Source of the DNA: Holzapfeliella floricola DSM 23037 = JCM 16512
GTDB taxonomy: Bacteria > Bacillota > Bacilli > Lactobacillales > Lactobacillaceae
Direction: 5' to 3'
DNA: 64,000 nt
Assembly (NCBI RefSeq): GCF_001436605.1
Contig: NZ_AYZL01000020.1
Span: 62,001 to 126,000 of the forward strand
In this document: positions 42,271 to 53,464 of the stretch, piece by piece
How positions within the stretch are numbered: position 1 is the first letter of the stretch
How the letters are laid out: each line of letters opens with the position of its first letter
Translations under genes and position numbers: made by a program
The notes under the pieces: model-generated
What the model was told of the DNA's origin: nothing
What the model saw: the letters and a program-made list of their open reading frames with translations, nothing else
The model's database searches: none

Positions 42271-42819
42271 ATGGATAACTATCGTGAAATTGAGTTATCA
42301 AGACAAGAAAAATTCAAAGGTAAAATTATTAGTTTAGATGTCGAAACTGTTAAATTACCTAATGGTGAAGTCTCATTTCGAGAAATTGTACGTCATAATG
42401 GAGCAGTTAGTTGTTTAGCAGTTAATGAGGGGAGAGCATTATTTGTCACTCAATGGCGTGAACCTTTTAAAAGTGTTAGTATTGAAATCCCTGCAGGAAA
42501 ACTAGACTCGGCTTTAGAAAAGCCTTTTGAAGCGATTCAAAGAGAGCTAGATGAAGAAACGGGTTATCAAGCTAGTAATTGGAAGAAAGTCTATGACTTT
42601 TATACTTCGCCAGGATTTAGTGATGAAAAAATGTATTTTTATTATTGTGATGAATTAAGTCGGTTAAAAGATACGCGCCCACTTGATGACGACGAGTTTT
42701 TGAGTGTTAATTGGTTAACATTGTCTGAAGCAGAAAAATTGATAGATTCTGGTAGAATAGTTGATTTAAAAACAATAATGGCAATCAACTATTGGAAAAC
42801 AATTGAGGTGGCTCAATGA
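42271..42819 (+). CDS. Nudix hydrolase, ADP-ribose pyrophosphatase type
   Basis: 182 residues. The Nudix box spans about residues 76-99 (GKLDS..., then RELDEETGY with the metal-binding glutamates intact). The preceding VTQWREPFKSVSIEIPAG pattern and the following YTSPGFSDEKMY are typical of ADP-ribose pyrophosphatases. AGGAGG precedes ATG 42271. The stop overlaps the next start by four bases (ATGA). Confidence 0.88.
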   Translation: MDNYREIELSRQEKFKGKIISLDVETVKLPNGEVSFREIVRHNGAVSCLAVNEGRALFVTQWREPFKSVSIEIPAGKLDSALEKPFEAIQRELDEETGYQASNWKKVYDFYTSPGFSDEKMYFYYCDELSRLKDTRPLDDDEFLSVNWLTLSEAEKLIDSGRIVDLKTIMAINYWKTIEVAQ

Positions 42820-43037
42820 AAACTAGAAAAGAATATCAAAAAGAAATCAAAAAACGGCAGCAAAATGCCGAAGGTGATAAGGGTTTGTCCAATAAAGAAT
42901 TGGAAAATCGGATTGATACTGATAAACTTAAAGAGCAAGAAAAAAAAGTAAGAAGATTAAAAAAGAAACTTAATATTGCCATATTAAGCGTTAGCGCTTT
43001 GATTATTTTGACAATATTAGTCTTGATTTATCTTTAA
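42816..43037 (+). CDS. Probable MacP-like cell wall synthase accessory protein
   Basis: 73 residues: a highly charged cytoplasmic N terminus (1-50, rich in Lys, Glu and Gln) and one C-terminal membrane helix (about 51-72). In streptococci macP, which activates the class A PBP2a and is phosphorylated by the Ser/Thr kinase, lies between a Nudix gene and mtnN, exactly the position here. The call rests on synteny, size and topology; sequence similarity cannot be judged by eye. Confidence 0.6.
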   Translation: MKTRKEYQKEIKKRQQNAEGDKGLSNKELENRIDTDKLKEQEKKVRRLKKKLNIAILSVSALIILTILVLIYL

Positions 43038-43058
43038 TTTAAAGCGAGGAAATTTTAA

Positions 43059-43751
43059 ATGAAAATTGGTATCATTGTTCCAATGTCAGAAGAACGAGAG
43101 TATTATTTAGAGCAATTTGAAAATATTAAAAGATCAGTGGTAGGTCCAACTGAAGTGTATGAAGCACAGTACCATGATTTTGAAATTGTTATCGTATTAA
43201 GTGGTATCGGTAAAGTTCAAGCAGCAATGACGACAACTTTGTTAATGCAAGAGTTCAAACCTGACTTAGTGATTATGACAGGTTCAGCTGGTGCATTATC
43301 AGATGAGTTAGAAATTGGTGATGTTGTTGTTGCAAATGAACTAGTTTATCATGATGCTGATTCTACTCAAGATGGCTATAAACTAGGACAATTACCAGGA
43401 CAACCCGAAAGATACGAAACAAGTCGTTATTACAATGAACAATTATTACAAGCATTAACACAGCTAAGTGTGCCAAATACAACAGGACTAGTTGTAACAG
43501 GAGATATGTTTGTTGGGAAATTAGAAACAAAGCAACATATTATTTCTAACTTTCCCGATGCTTTATGTGTTGAAATGGAAGGGGCTGCGATTGCGCAAGT
43601 GCTGAATAACTATCAAGTTCCAATGGTAGGAATTCGCTCAATATCTGACAAAAGTGATATGAGCTCAGATATGACATTTGATCATTTTGTTAAATTTGCT
43701 GGTAAAAATGCTGCGAAAATCGTATTCCACTTCTTAGATAATTTAAAATAA
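43059..43751 (+). CDS. mtnN: 5'-methylthioadenosine/S-adenosylhomocysteine nucleosidase
   Basis: 230 residues. It cleaves adenine from methylthioadenosine and S-adenosylhomocysteine, the latter step feeding LuxS where present. N-terminal IGIIVPMSEEREYY, catalytic Glu in the SGIGKVQAA / GDMFVG region, VEMEGAAIAQV near residue 170 and SDKSDM near 195 are as expected. GCGAGGAAA precedes ATG 43059. Confidence 0.94.
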   Translation: MKIGIIVPMSEEREYYLEQFENIKRSVVGPTEVYEAQYHDFEIVIVLSGIGKVQAAMTTTLLMQEFKPDLVIMTGSAGALSDELEIGDVVVANELVYHDADSTQDGYKLGQLPGQPERYETSRYYNEQLLQALTQLSVPNTTGLVVTGDMFVGKLETKQHIISNFPDALCVEMEGAAIAQVLNNYQVPMVGIRSISDKSDMSSDMTFDHFVKFAGKNAAKIVFHFLDNLK

Positions 43752-43770
43752 AAAGAAGAGGCGTTTACAA

Positions 43771-44928
43771 GTGAATTCACTATATTTTGACAATGCTGCA
43801 ACAACAGCGATGAGACCTGAAGTTATTGAAGAAATGACAGACAAGATGACTACTATTTATGGTAATGCATCGAGTACTCATGAATTTGGTCGTCAAGCCA
43901 AAAAGGTTTTAGATGATAGTCGAGAAATTTTAGCTAAAAGTATTAATGCAACAGATAAAGAAATTATTATTACCAGCGGTGGAACAGAAAGTAATAATAT
44001 GGCTCTTCGCCAAGTTGCTCAAATTAAACAAAACGAAGGTAACCATATTATTTCAACTGTTATCGAGCATCCCTCAGTGCTAAGAACGCTTGAATATCTA
44101 GAAGGTTTAGGATTTGAGGTTACTTATTTACCTGTTAATTTACAAGGTAATTTAAGTACTGAAGACGTGAAATCTGCTTTAAGACCAGATACAATTCTAG
44201 TTTCGCTTATGAGTGTTAATAATGAAACTGGTGCGAAGTTGCCTATTCATGAAATTGGTGAACTATTGAAAGATCATCAGGCTGTTTTTCATACAGACGC
44301 AGTTCAATCCTACGGATTAGATAGCATCGATGTTAGACGTGACCATATTGACTTACTTTCGACTAGTGCCCATAAAATCAATGGCCCTAAATTTATCGGA
44401 TTTTTATACCTTAACAAAGATATTTTTGTCAAACCACTTATTTTAGGTGGAGAACAAGAAAGCAAAAGACGTGCCGGAACAGAAAATGTTCCTGCAATTG
44501 CTGGATTTGCTAAAGCTGTTAGCTTGTTAGATGAAAAATCTAAACAAGACAAACAAGATTTCTTCAAAAAATTAACGACTCAGCTCCTTAGTAATTTAAA
44601 AGAAAATCATGTTGCATTTGAAGTTAATGGTCAACTTAGTGACAATCATTCCTATCATGTTTTAAATCTGTGGATAAAAGGTGTTGAAACAAGTCGCCTG
44701 CAAATGAATTTGGATCTTAACCATATTGCGGTATCTGGCGGATCTGCTTGTTCAGCTGGTTCACTTGAGCCTTCGCATGTTTTAACTGCAATGTATGGGG
44801 AAAATAGTTCTCGTGTTAACGAATCAATTAGAATTAGCTTTGGCGAATTCAATACAGAAAGTGAAGTTGAAGCCTTGTCTAATCAGGTAGTGAAAATTAG
44901 TTCAAAATTACTAACAAAAAATAAGTAA
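43771..44928 (+). CDS. Cysteine desulfurase (IscS-like, MnmA partner)
   Basis: 385 residues. YFDNAATTAMRPEV at the N terminus, cofactor lysine Lys202 in SAHKINGPK, and catalytic Cys327 in GGSACSAG. Start is GTG 43771 with AGAGG upstream. It is followed by a DUF1831 gene and mnmA, the standard lactobacillus arrangement, so it most likely supplies sulfur for 2-thiouridine at the tRNA wobble position. It differs clearly from the NifS-like copy at 14.8 kb. Confidence 0.93.
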   Translation: MNSLYFDNAATTAMRPEVIEEMTDKMTTIYGNASSTHEFGRQAKKVLDDSREILAKSINATDKEIIITSGGTESNNMALRQVAQIKQNEGNHIISTVIEHPSVLRTLEYLEGLGFEVTYLPVNLQGNLSTEDVKSALRPDTILVSLMSVNNETGAKLPIHEIGELLKDHQAVFHTDAVQSYGLDSIDVRRDHIDLLSTSAHKINGPKFIGFLYLNKDIFVKPLILGGEQESKRRAGTENVPAIAGFAKAVSLLDEKSKQDKQDFFKKLTTQLLSNLKENHVAFEVNGQLSDNHSYHVLNLWIKGVETSRLQMNLDLNHIAVSGGSACSAGSLEPSHVLTAMYGENSSRVNESIRISFGEFNTESEVEALSNQVVKISSKLLTKNK

Positions 44929-44983
44929 AAATGCGTGCATTTTTGTGCAATCTATTTTATAATAATAATTCGTTGGGAGTTTT

Positions 44984-46472
<1,489 letters not shown>

Positions 46473-46473
<1 letters not shown>

Positions 46474-46516
46474 AAACCGAAATCCCTCTTATTTGAGGTG
46501 ATTGCGGTTTTTTTAT
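46473..46516 (+). terminator. Terminator after mnmA
   Basis: AAAACCG outer stem pairing with CGGTTTT, and inner CCTC pairing with GAGG, followed by seven T. Confidence 0.8.
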
Positions 46517-46537
46517 TATCTTTTTAGTTAAATGTCA

Positions 46538-46566
46538 TTGAGTTTTATGCAAATTTTTCCCATAAT
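46538..46566 (+). promoter_or_regulatory. Promoter of the phosphatase-TPR-recD2 group
   Basis: TTGAGT (46538-46543), 17 bases, CATAAT (46561-46566). Confidence 0.65.
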
Positions 46567-46598
46567 AAAAGAAAGACTAAAAAAGGAGTAAATTGCTT

Positions 46599-47261
46599 AT
46601 GAAATTATATTTGATTCGTCATGGGAAAACAGAGTGGAACCTAGAAAGAAGGTATCAAGGGGCTAACGGGGACTCCCCGTTATTACCTCAATCATATGAA
46701 GATATCAAGCAACTTGCTTCTTTTATCAAGGGGATTTCTTTTGATGCGCTATTTACAAGCCCATTAAAAAGAACGATAACAACTTCAAAAGAATTACTTA
46801 AAGCACTAAACCAAACACAAGTTCTAATCACTGAAGATGACCGTTTAAAAGAGTTTGGTTTAGGTGATTTAGAAGGAAGAACTTTTACAGAGTGTTCAAA
46901 AAATTATCCTAGTCAAATCAAAGCTTTTCGTGAAAATCCGGCAATATATGACCCGTCTGCTTTTGGTGGTGAAACATTTCAATCTGTCATCGCACGAGGC
47001 AACCAATTTATCAAGGAAATCTTAGCACAGTATGGCAGTACAGATGCCAATATTTTAATTATTAGCCATGGGGCGGCACTGAATGCGATTATAAAGAGCC
47101 AACTTCATGTACCTTTAGCAGACATGAGAAAAGATGGTGGCTTAGCTAATACAAGTCTATCTATTCTTGAAAATAAAAATAGTAGTCAAGAATTTGAGTG
47201 TTTAATGCTTAATAATACTTCTTATCTAACTAAAAAACCAGAAAAGAGTGACACAGTTTAA
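46599..47261 (+). CDS. Histidine phosphatase family protein (phosphoglycerate mutase-like)
   Basis: 220 residues. The catalytic LIRHGKTEWN lies at the N terminus; further conserved parts are FTSPLKRTITT, FGLGDLEGRTF and ILIISHGAALNAII. Sequence cannot tell a mutase from a phosphatase; most such LAB proteins are broad phosphatases. ATG 46599 is chosen for its 10-base spacing to AAAAGGAG; TTG 46593 is closer. Stop overlaps the next start. Confidence 0.88.
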   Translation: MKLYLIRHGKTEWNLERRYQGANGDSPLLPQSYEDIKQLASFIKGISFDALFTSPLKRTITTSKELLKALNQTQVLITEDDRLKEFGLGDLEGRTFTECSKNYPSQIKAFRENPAIYDPSAFGGETFQSVIARGNQFIKEILAQYGSTDANILIISHGAALNAIIKSQLHVPLADMRKDGGLANTSLSILENKNSSQEFECLMLNNTSYLTKKPEKSDTV

Positions 47262-47914
47262 TGAATCAACAAGCTCAAGACTTATTTGAACAAGGAAAAA
47301 CAGATGAGGCGGTTCATCTACTTGTCAATCAAATTGATCATAACCCTAAAGATATACAGGGCTACTTGCAACTATCTTTATTTTTAGTAAAAGGTAACGA
47401 ACTTGAAAAAGCTATCGAGTTGCTATTGAAAGCCGCTAATGTTGTAGAAAAGCCTAAAGATTTGTACTTTAATTTAGCAACAGCATATTATCTTAAAGGT
47501 GAACTTGAAAAAGCGCTCAGCTTGCTGAATCAATTACCTGACACAGCCGATAATTTATATCAAAAAGCGCTGGTTTATTTCAACGTGCAACAGTATCCTA
47601 AAGCTTTAGCTTATGCAATGACTTCAGACCAGAAAAATCCATCAGATAGTCAAACTAAAGAACTGTTAGGAGATATTTGGTTATCTATGGGTGATTTGAA
47701 ACAGGCGTCTTATTATTTTAATGAAGCTGTTAAAATTAACCCTACGGCAAAGTCATATGTTTTTTTGGGAATTTGCTTATATAGCGAAAATTATGAACAA
47801 GCCCAGGTTTATTTTGAAAAAGCAAATGAGGTGAATGCTAAAGTAGCCAAACAAGTATTGAATCAATATGAATCGCTACTTTCAGCAGTTAAAAACGGTA
47901 AGTTAAATGGCTGA
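47261..47914 (+). CDS. Tetratricopeptide-repeat protein
   Basis: 217 residues made of about five to six TPR units, e.g. AQDLFEQGKTDEAVHLLVNQ, then FNLATAYYLKGELEKAL and DIWLSMGDLKQASYYFNEAVK. Cytoplasmic, no signal peptide. In lactobacilli a TPR gene lies just before recD2. Partners unknown. Starts one base into the previous stop and overlaps recD2 by eight bases. Confidence 0.85.
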   Translation: MNQQAQDLFEQGKTDEAVHLLVNQIDHNPKDIQGYLQLSLFLVKGNELEKAIELLLKAANVVEKPKDLYFNLATAYYLKGELEKALSLLNQLPDTADNLYQKALVYFNVQQYPKALAYAMTSDQKNPSDSQTKELLGDIWLSMGDLKQASYYFNEAVKINPTAKSYVFLGICLYSENYEQAQVYFEKANEVNAKVAKQVLNQYESLLSAVKNGKLNG

Positions 47915-50243
47915 TTTTGTAGGGAAACTAAAGACAATAATTTTTGAAAATACAGCTGATTTGTTTAAAATTATCAGCGTTGAAATTAGTAATCAAAAAG
48001 ATTTAAATTGGCCAACATCAGAAATTATTGTGACAGGAACAATCGGTGATTTAGATTATGATACAGATTATGAATTTCAAGGAGAATTAACAACTCATCC
48101 AAAATTTGGAGATCAGTTTAAATGTCATTATTATCATATTCTTGAGCCTTCTAGTACAGCAGGGTTAATCAAATATTTAAGTGGGGAAAATTTTCCGGGA
48201 ATTGGTCAAAAAACAGCTCAAAAAATTGTTGATAAACTAGGAGGAAAAACACTGCCTACTTTGCAACAAGGGTTAGATAGTGAAGACATTAATCAACTTA
48301 ATCTAACAAAAAGGCAACAAGAGTCATTGAGTTTGGGGGCTTTAAAGATTGATAATTTTTCAGAAATTATTTTGCAACTAGGAAATTTGGGACTTCCTAA
48401 AAAAGTAGCGACAGCTGTTTATAAATTGTATGGTGATAAAGCTTTACAGTTAGTTGAAGATAATCCTTATCAATTAATTTCAGAAGTCAGTGGAGTAGGA
48501 TTTAAGCGGTCAGATGAAATTGCATTAAAACTGGGAATTACTTATGACTCAAAGAAAAGAATCCAGGGTGCTATTTTACAGGGATTGGTTAGCAATACAG
48601 CCGTGAATGGTGACACTTACCAGGATGCAACTTTAGTGATTGATGACGCACATCAAATTTTAAATCAGTCACGTTTTTCTGGCGAAGTAACTGATGAACA
48701 GATCTTAGAACAGCTGCAAGATTTGGTGCAAGCTCAAAAAGTTGTAATTGATCAACAAAGACTCTACTTGCCATTATTTTATAAATGCGAATTGGATGTT
48801 GCTGATGAATTAAAACGATTCAAAGACTATAAAACCGAAGTCAATCAGGCAGATAATGTTGAGGCTGTAATCAAGCAAGCAGAAATTAAGCTCGATATCG
48901 AGTATGACCAAACTCAAAAAGATGCTATTGCCATGGTGTTAACTAATCAATTGTCACTTCTAACTGGGGGACCAGGTACTGGGAAAACGACGGTTATCAA
49001 AGGAATTATTGAATCGTTTAATCAGTTAGATAAGACCAATCGTCAAAAAATTCTACTTGCAGCACCAACTGGTAGGGCCGCTAAAAGAATGTCTGAAGTA
49101 ACAGGATATCAAGCAACAACATTGCACCGATTACTCGGACTTGTTTCTGATGGTCAGCAAAACCAAGAAGATACTGAAACCGAAATTAAAGGTGACTTGT
49201 TAATCGTAGATGAGATGTCAATGGTAGATTTGCTATTGTTCTATCAATTAGTAAAAGCGTTAACGCCAGAAATAAAAGTTGTATTGGTAGGGGACCAAGA
49301 TCAGTTACCTTCAGTTGGATCAGGAAATGTTTTTTCTGATTTACTCAAATCAAACTGCTTTGAAAAAACAAAATTACAAAAAATTCACCGCCAAGCTGAA
49401 TCATCTTCTATTGTTGAATTAGCGCATGCAATTAATCACGAACAAAATGAAGAGTTGGTTTTTCAACAGCAAAAAGATCGTAGTTTTATTGCTTGTTCGA
49501 GAAATCAAGTCCCCACTGTTGTGAATCAAATTGTCAAAAAGGCAACAGAAAAGGGCTTTTCAATGGACCAAGTCCAAGTGTTAACACCAATGTATAGTGG
49601 AGAAAGTGGGATTGATAATTTAAATCAGTCACTTCAGAAATTGCTAAATCCAAAAGAAGGATCAAAAACTAAAGAAATTGAGATAGGTAAGCACAAATTT
49701 CGTATTAATGACCGTGTTTTGCAACTTGTTAATAATTCAGAAAAAGATATCTATAATGGTCAGATTGGTGAAATTGTTAGTTTGACGCCTAGCAATCAAA
49801 CTGAAACAATGATTGTTGATTTTGATGGGCATGAAGTTACTTTAGGTAAAAAAGAGTTAAGAGATTTAACGTTAGCTTATGCGATTTCTATTCATAAATC
49901 ACAAGGGAGCGAGTTTCCGCTAATTGTTTTAGTATTGACAATGCAAAACAGTCGAATGTTAAAACGTAACTTACTATATACTGCAATTACACGTGCCAGT
50001 GAAAGTTTGGTGATGGTTGGTGAGAAGCGGGCATTTCAGACTGCTATCACAACAGATGGCAGTAATAGAAAAACAACGTTGGCTTTGAGACTCCAAACCA
50101 AGTTTAAAAGTAATCTAGAACAGCAGTTAGAACTCAATAGTCAACAAGATGAAAAAACAAACAATTATCAGCTAACCCCGGATTTAATTTTAAGTCAACA
50201 AATTGATCCGATGATTGGAATGACAGATGTTCAACTAAAATAA
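47907..50243 (+). CDS. recD2: ATP-dependent DNA helicase RecD2
   Basis: SF1B 5'-3' helicase of 778 residues acting in repair and replication without RecBC. N-terminal OB-like and helix-hairpin-helix region (FPGIGQKTAQKIVDKLGG), Walker A LTGGPGTGKTTV near residue 350, Walker B IVDEMSMVD near 430, QLPSVGSGNVF, and C-terminal LAYAISIHKSQGSEF and YTAITRA. ATG 47907 overlaps the TPR gene. Confidence 0.94.
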   Translation: MADFVGKLKTIIFENTADLFKIISVEISNQKDLNWPTSEIIVTGTIGDLDYDTDYEFQGELTTHPKFGDQFKCHYYHILEPSSTAGLIKYLSGENFPGIGQKTAQKIVDKLGGKTLPTLQQGLDSEDINQLNLTKRQQESLSLGALKIDNFSEIILQLGNLGLPKKVATAVYKLYGDKALQLVEDNPYQLISEVSGVGFKRSDEIALKLGITYDSKKRIQGAILQGLVSNTAVNGDTYQDATLVIDDAHQILNQSRFSGEVTDEQILEQLQDLVQAQKVVIDQQRLYLPLFYKCELDVADELKRFKDYKTEVNQADNVEAVIKQAEIKLDIEYDQTQKDAIAMVLTNQLSLLTGGPGTGKTTVIKGIIESFNQLDKTNRQKILLAAPTGRAAKRMSEVTGYQATTLHRLLGLVSDGQQNQEDTETEIKGDLLIVDEMSMVDLLLFYQLVKALTPEIKVVLVGDQDQLPSVGSGNVFSDLLKSNCFEKTKLQKIHRQAESSSIVELAHAINHEQNEELVFQQQKDRSFIACSRNQVPTVVNQIVKKATEKGFSMDQVQVLTPMYSGESGIDNLNQSLQKLLNPKEGSKTKEIEIGKHKFRINDRVLQLVNNSEKDIYNGQIGEIVSLTPSNQTETMIVDFDGHEVTLGKKELRDLTLAYAISIHKSQGSEFPLIVLVLTMQNSRMLKRNLLYTAITRASESLVMVGEKRAFQTAITTDGSNRKTTLALRLQTKFKSNLEQQLELNSQQDEKTNNYQLTPDLILSQQIDPMIGMTDVQLK

Positions 50244-50279
50244 AAAGCCCAAACTCACAGTTGAGTTTAGGCTTTTTAT
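50243..50279. terminator. Bidirectional terminator between recD2 and rnjA
   Basis: AAACTCA (50251-50257) with TGAGTTT (50262-50268) extended by AAAAGCC / GGCTTTT; A-run on one side, T-run on the other. Confidence 0.9.
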
Positions 50280-50285
50280 TTGTCC

Positions 50286-51971
50286 TTAATCTTTACTAAT
50301 AATAATTGGTAAAATCATGGGACGACGTTCTGTTTTATCAAATAAAAATTCTTGAAGTGAATCAATAACACGTTGGCGAATGATTTTTTCAGAAGGTTTA
50401 TCACTGTTTTCCATTGCTGAACGCATAACATGATAAGCACGCTTTTGAGCTTGATTAATTAATTCAACGGACTCTCTCATATAAACAAATCCACGAGATA
50501 AAATATCAGGTCCAGCTAAAACACGCTTTTTGTCATAATCGATAGTAGCAACAACAACGACGACACCTTCTTCGGATAAAATTTTACGGTCTCGCAAGAC
50601 AACCGATCCAATGTCCCCGACACCAGAGCCATCAACATAGACATCTTCGGCAGGGAGATGTCCGGCTGTCCTAGCATAGTCAGGTCCAAGAGCTAATACA
50701 TCACCGTTTTGCATGATGAAAATATTATCTGGATTAACATCACATTGAATAGCTAATTCGGCATGGATTTTTTGCATGCGGTATTCACCATGGACAGGAA
50801 GAAAATATTTAGGTTTCATCAATCGAAGCATTAATTTTTGTTCTTCTTGACCACCATGACCTGAAGCATGGATATTATTAACTTTGCCATGAATCACTTC
50901 AGCGCCAGCTTCATATAATAAGTTAATCAAGTGATTAACACTAATCGTATTTCCGGGGATAGGGTTACTTGAAAAAATAACAGTATCGCCAGGATTTAGA
51001 GTGATTTGACGATGGGTACCGTTTGCGATACGGTTTAAAGCTCCCATTGGTTCACCTTGTGATCCAGTACAGATGATCAAGACTTCATTTGCGGGATATT
51101 GATTAATGTCACGGCCTTCAATTATTACGCCATCGGGTACATTAAGATAACCTAGTTCAAGTCCATTTTTTACTGAATTTTCCATACTTCGGCCAAAAAC
51201 AGCTACTTTCCGGTTGCTTTGAATAGCAGCTTCAATAGCTTGAGAAACACGATAAAGGTTTGAAGCAAATGTTGCAAAAATGATACGACCCTCGATGCCT
51301 TCAACGATATGTTTAATAGAATCTCCAACAAAACGTTCTGATTTTGAGAATTCAGGAACTTCTGCATTTGTACTGTCGGATAGTAAAGCTAGAACACCTT
51401 CTTCTCCCAACTTAGCCATTTTTTGTAAGTTAGGTGCTGGTTGATTACTGGTAGGTGTGAAGTCAAATTTGAAATCTCCAGTTTCAACAATAACACCTTG
51501 AGGTGTATGAATAGCGATTCCTAAAGTATCAGGAATTGAGTGAGTAGTTTGAAAGAAGTCAACGGTGATTTTTGGAAATTTCAATACGGTGTCTTCATGA
51601 ATTTCATGTAGTGCAGTAGTATTGAGTAGACCGTGTTCTTCTAGCTTGCCCTTAATCAATGCAGAAGCTAATGGTCCAGCATAAACAGGGATTGATGGAA
51701 TTTGTTTAAGCAGGTAAGGAATACCTCCAATATGATCTTCATGTCCGTGAGTGATAACTAAACCTTTGATGTTATGTTGGTTTTCGATTAAGTAAGAATA
51801 ATCAGAAATAACATAGTCAATGCCGAGTAAATCATCTTCTGGGAATTTAATTCCAGCATCAACGATGATGATTTCATCTTGAAATTGGATAACGTACATA
51901 TTTTTGCCAATTTCACCTAGTCCCCCTATAGCAAAGACGGCTGTTTCATGATTTTTTACATTGAGTTTCAT
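50286..51971 (-). CDS. rnjA: Ribonuclease J1
   Basis: Metallo-beta-lactamase/beta-CASP nuclease of 561 residues with 5'-3' exo- and endonuclease activity in mRNA decay and rRNA maturation. Zinc ligands His75-Gly-His77-Glu-Asp79-His80, later [21 protein letters not shown] and the beta-[16 protein letters not shown] are intact. It follows rpoY by six bases on the minus strand. A second RNase J begins at 63.9 kb. Confidence 0.95.
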   Translation of the reverse strand: MKLNVKNHETAVFAIGGLGEIGKNMYVIQFQDEIIIVDAGIKFPEDDLLGIDYVISDYSYLIENQHNIKGLVITHGHEDHIGGIPYLLKQIPSIPVYAGPLASALIKGKLEEHGLLNTTALHEIHEDTVLKFPKITVDFFQTTHSIPDTLGIAIHTPQGVIVETGDFKFDFTPTSNQPAPNLQKMAKLGEEGVLALLSDSTNAEVPEFSKSERFVGDSIKHIVEGIEGRIIFATFASNLYRVSQAIEAAIQSNRKVAVFGRSMENSVKNGLELGYLNVPDGVIIEGRDINQYPANEVLIICTGSQGEPMGALNRIANGTHRQITLNPGDTVIFSSNPIPGNTISVNHLINLLYEAGAEVIHGKVNNIHASGHGGQEEQKLMLRLMKPKYFLPVHGEYRMQKIHAELAIQCDVNPDNIFIMQNGDVLALGPDYARTAGHLPAEDVYVDGSGVGDIGSVVLRDRKILSEEGVVVVVATIDYDKKRVLAGPDILSRGFVYMRESVELINQAQKRAYHVMRSAMENSDKPSEKIIRQRVIDSLQEFLFDKTERRPMILPIIISKD

Positions 51972-51977
51972 AATCGA

Positions 51978-52190
51978 CTAAAACTCCGTGATTTTAAATG
52001 CTTCAGATTTTTTTTCATAATCTAAAGAATTACCTGTTAACTCTTGAATGAATTCAACATTATAGGGGGTGTTTTTTTCAATCTTTTCACGAGCATCAAC
52101 AAGTGATGTGGCATTTAAGTAGAGTGTTTGTGTCGTTTCTCGACGTGGGTTTTGAATTGTATTTTTTTGGTATAAAACTTTATAAATCAA
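51978..52190 (-). CDS. rpoY: RNA polymerase epsilon subunit
   Basis: 70 residues of the RpoY/DUF1447 family: [26 protein letters not shown] start, typical for the small auxiliary RNA polymerase subunit of Firmicutes. The start is TTG (52188-52190 complement) with AAAGGAG about nine bases upstream. It forms an operon with rnjA, as in Bacillus. Confidence 0.92.
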   Translation of the reverse strand: MIYKVLYQKNTIQNPRRETTQTLYLNATSLVDAREKIEKNTPYNVEFIQELTGNSLDYEKKSEAFKITEF

Positions 52191-52261
52191 AGTAAAATCT
52201 CCTTTTAATTAAATAGTATTTGTTACGAACAATAAGTTGAAATGGACCAACAGATAGTTGA

Positions 52262-52291
52262 ATAATAGCATAAAAGCATGATTAAGTACAA
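52262..52291 (-). promoter_or_regulatory. Candidate promoter of rpoY-rnjA
   Basis: On the minus strand TTGTAC (52286-52291), 18 bases, TATTAT (52262-52267), giving a leader of about 65 bases before rpoY. Confidence 0.55.
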
Positions 52292-52319
52292 AAATCTTAT
52301 GGCCCTATAAAGTACCAAT

Positions 52320-52874
52320 TTATTCTAAAATTAGCATGTTAGTTTCGACAAAAAATGGATTTTCTTGGTTTATTCTGTCGTAGAACAGATGACCGTTCAA
52401 GTGATCGATTTCATGCTGACAAACAATAGCTTCATAGCCCTTAAGTGTTTTTTCGATGAATTCACCGTCCATATTTTGATAGCGAATCGTAATCTTATTA
52501 GCACGAGGAACGTATCCGGGAACGTTACGATCAACGCTTAAGCAACCTTCGCCTTCGCCAAGAGCAACTTTGCGAACTGATTGACGAATAACTTTCGGGT
52601 TAATTAACATTTCTTCCATGATGATATTATCATCAGCATCAGGAATTAAAACTGCACTCATCGCTTTTGAGACACCAACTTGGTTAGCTGCTAGTCCGAC
52701 GCCGGGACGTAGTTGGTGTTTTTTAGCTAATTCAGGGTTTTGTGAGTTTTTTAAGAATGTCATCATATCTTCAGCTAGTTTTTTAGTCTCATCTGATAGA
52801 GGGAAAGTTACCTCATCGGTCACTTTTCTCAAGACATCATTTCCTTCACGGACAATATCTTTCATTAATAGCAT
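52320..52874 (-). CDS. def: Peptide deformylase
   Basis: 184 residues; removes the formyl group from nascent proteins. Motif 1 GVGLAANQ (58-65), motif 2 EGCLS with metal ligand Cys111, and motif 3 with His154-Glu155-x-x-His158 are intact. The insertion before motif 1 marks type II of Gram-positive bacteria. The ATG at 52874 has GGAGG eight bases upstream. No terminator was seen after it. Confidence 0.95.
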   Translation of the reverse strand: MLLMKDIVREGNDVLRKVTDEVTFPLSDETKKLAEDMMTFLKNSQNPELAKKHQLRPGVGLAANQVGVSKAMSAVLIPDADDNIIMEEMLINPKVIRQSVRKVALGEGEGCLSVDRNVPGYVPRANKITIRYQNMDGEFIEKTLKGYEAIVCQHEIDHLNGHLFYDRINQENPFFVETNMLILE

Positions 52875-52909
52875 AGTTAAGCCTCCATATTAAATATAAT
52901 CTTTATTAG

Positions 52910-52918
52910 TTTATTTTA
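52910..52918 (-). promoter_or_regulatory. Candidate def promoter, extended -10
   Basis: On the minus strand GTGG followed by TAAAAT (complement of 52913-52918) forms an extended -10; the -35 is only a T-rich stretch. The TG lies at about 52920-52921. Confidence 0.4.
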
Positions 52919-52988
52919 CCACATTTATAGAGACAAAAAACACGATATTGAAAAGGTTTAGGGACAAGATTTTTCCATTAAATTTTCT

Positions 52989-53016
52989 TTGATGTTTTAA
53001 AAAAATGCGCTAAAAT
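52989..53016 (+). promoter_or_regulatory. Promoter of the UPF0223 gene
   Basis: TTGATG (52989-52994), 16 bases, TAAAAT (53011-53016). Confidence 0.6.
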
Positions 53017-53045
53017 AAAGACGACTAGTGGAAGGAGAACACAAA

Positions 53046-53318
53046 ATGAATTACGCTTATCCTTTAGAAGATTTTTGGTCTATAGAAGAGACAACTCAAG
53101 CAATTGCTTTTTATAATGCTGTAGAGCAGGCATATGAATCATCTATTGATTGCGAGCAATTTTTAACTAAATACCATGCATTTTCAAGAATTGTCCCAGC
53201 TATTACAGAACAAAGAAGAATTAGTCGACAATTTGAAGAAGCATCTGGATACTCAATTTATAATGCCATACATCAAGCTAAAAAACTAAAAACAGGTAAA
53301 TTGATGATAGCAGGTTAA
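53046..53318 (+). CDS. UPF0223 family protein
   Basis: 90-residue soluble helical protein. YAYPLEDFWSIEETTQAIAFYNAVEQAYE, cited here for its conserved Tyr-Pro, Trp-Ser and Tyr-Glu, and SGYSIYNAIHQAK near the end match UPF0223 (yktA of Bacillus), function unknown. ATG 53046 follows AAGGAGAA with normal spacing; the frame is open 18 bases upstream through the ribosome site. Confidence 0.85.
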   Translation: MNYAYPLEDFWSIEETTQAIAFYNAVEQAYESSIDCEQFLTKYHAFSRIVPAITEQRRISRQFEEASGYSIYNAIHQAKKLKTGKLMIAG

Positions 53319-53342
53319 TTATTGACTGATTCTGACAATAAA

Positions 53343-53372
53343 TTGACGTTTATAAATATAGTATGCTAAAAT
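53343..53372 (+). promoter_or_regulatory. typA promoter
   Basis: TTGACG (53343-53348), 18 bases, TAAAAT (53367-53372), with TG one base before the -10 (extended). The leader to the typA start would be about 107 bases. Confidence 0.75.
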
Positions 53373-53398
53373 TAGAAAACATAGTAATAAGTACTAGA

Positions 53399-53464
53399 AA
53401 GCATCATAATACTGATATGATGTTTTGGCGTAAGAAAGCTGTGAGAATGAGTCACAGTTTTTTT
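53399..53464 (+). terminator. Leader hairpins with terminator upstream of typA (candidate attenuator)
   Basis: Hairpin 1: AAGCATCATA (53399-53408) with TATGATGTTT (53416-53425). Hairpin 2: CTGTGA (53439-53444), loop GAATGAG, TCACAG (53452-53457), followed by seven T. Both lie between the typA promoter and its ribosome site, so transcription must pass a terminator before typA. Confidence 0.75.

Noticed and set aside
44929-44983. AAAAATGC-GT-GCATTTTT inverted repeat after the IscS-like gene
   Set aside because: The loop would be only two bases and the stem is AT-rich, so it is too weak to call a terminator; a TATAAT at 44958-44963 lacks a good -35.
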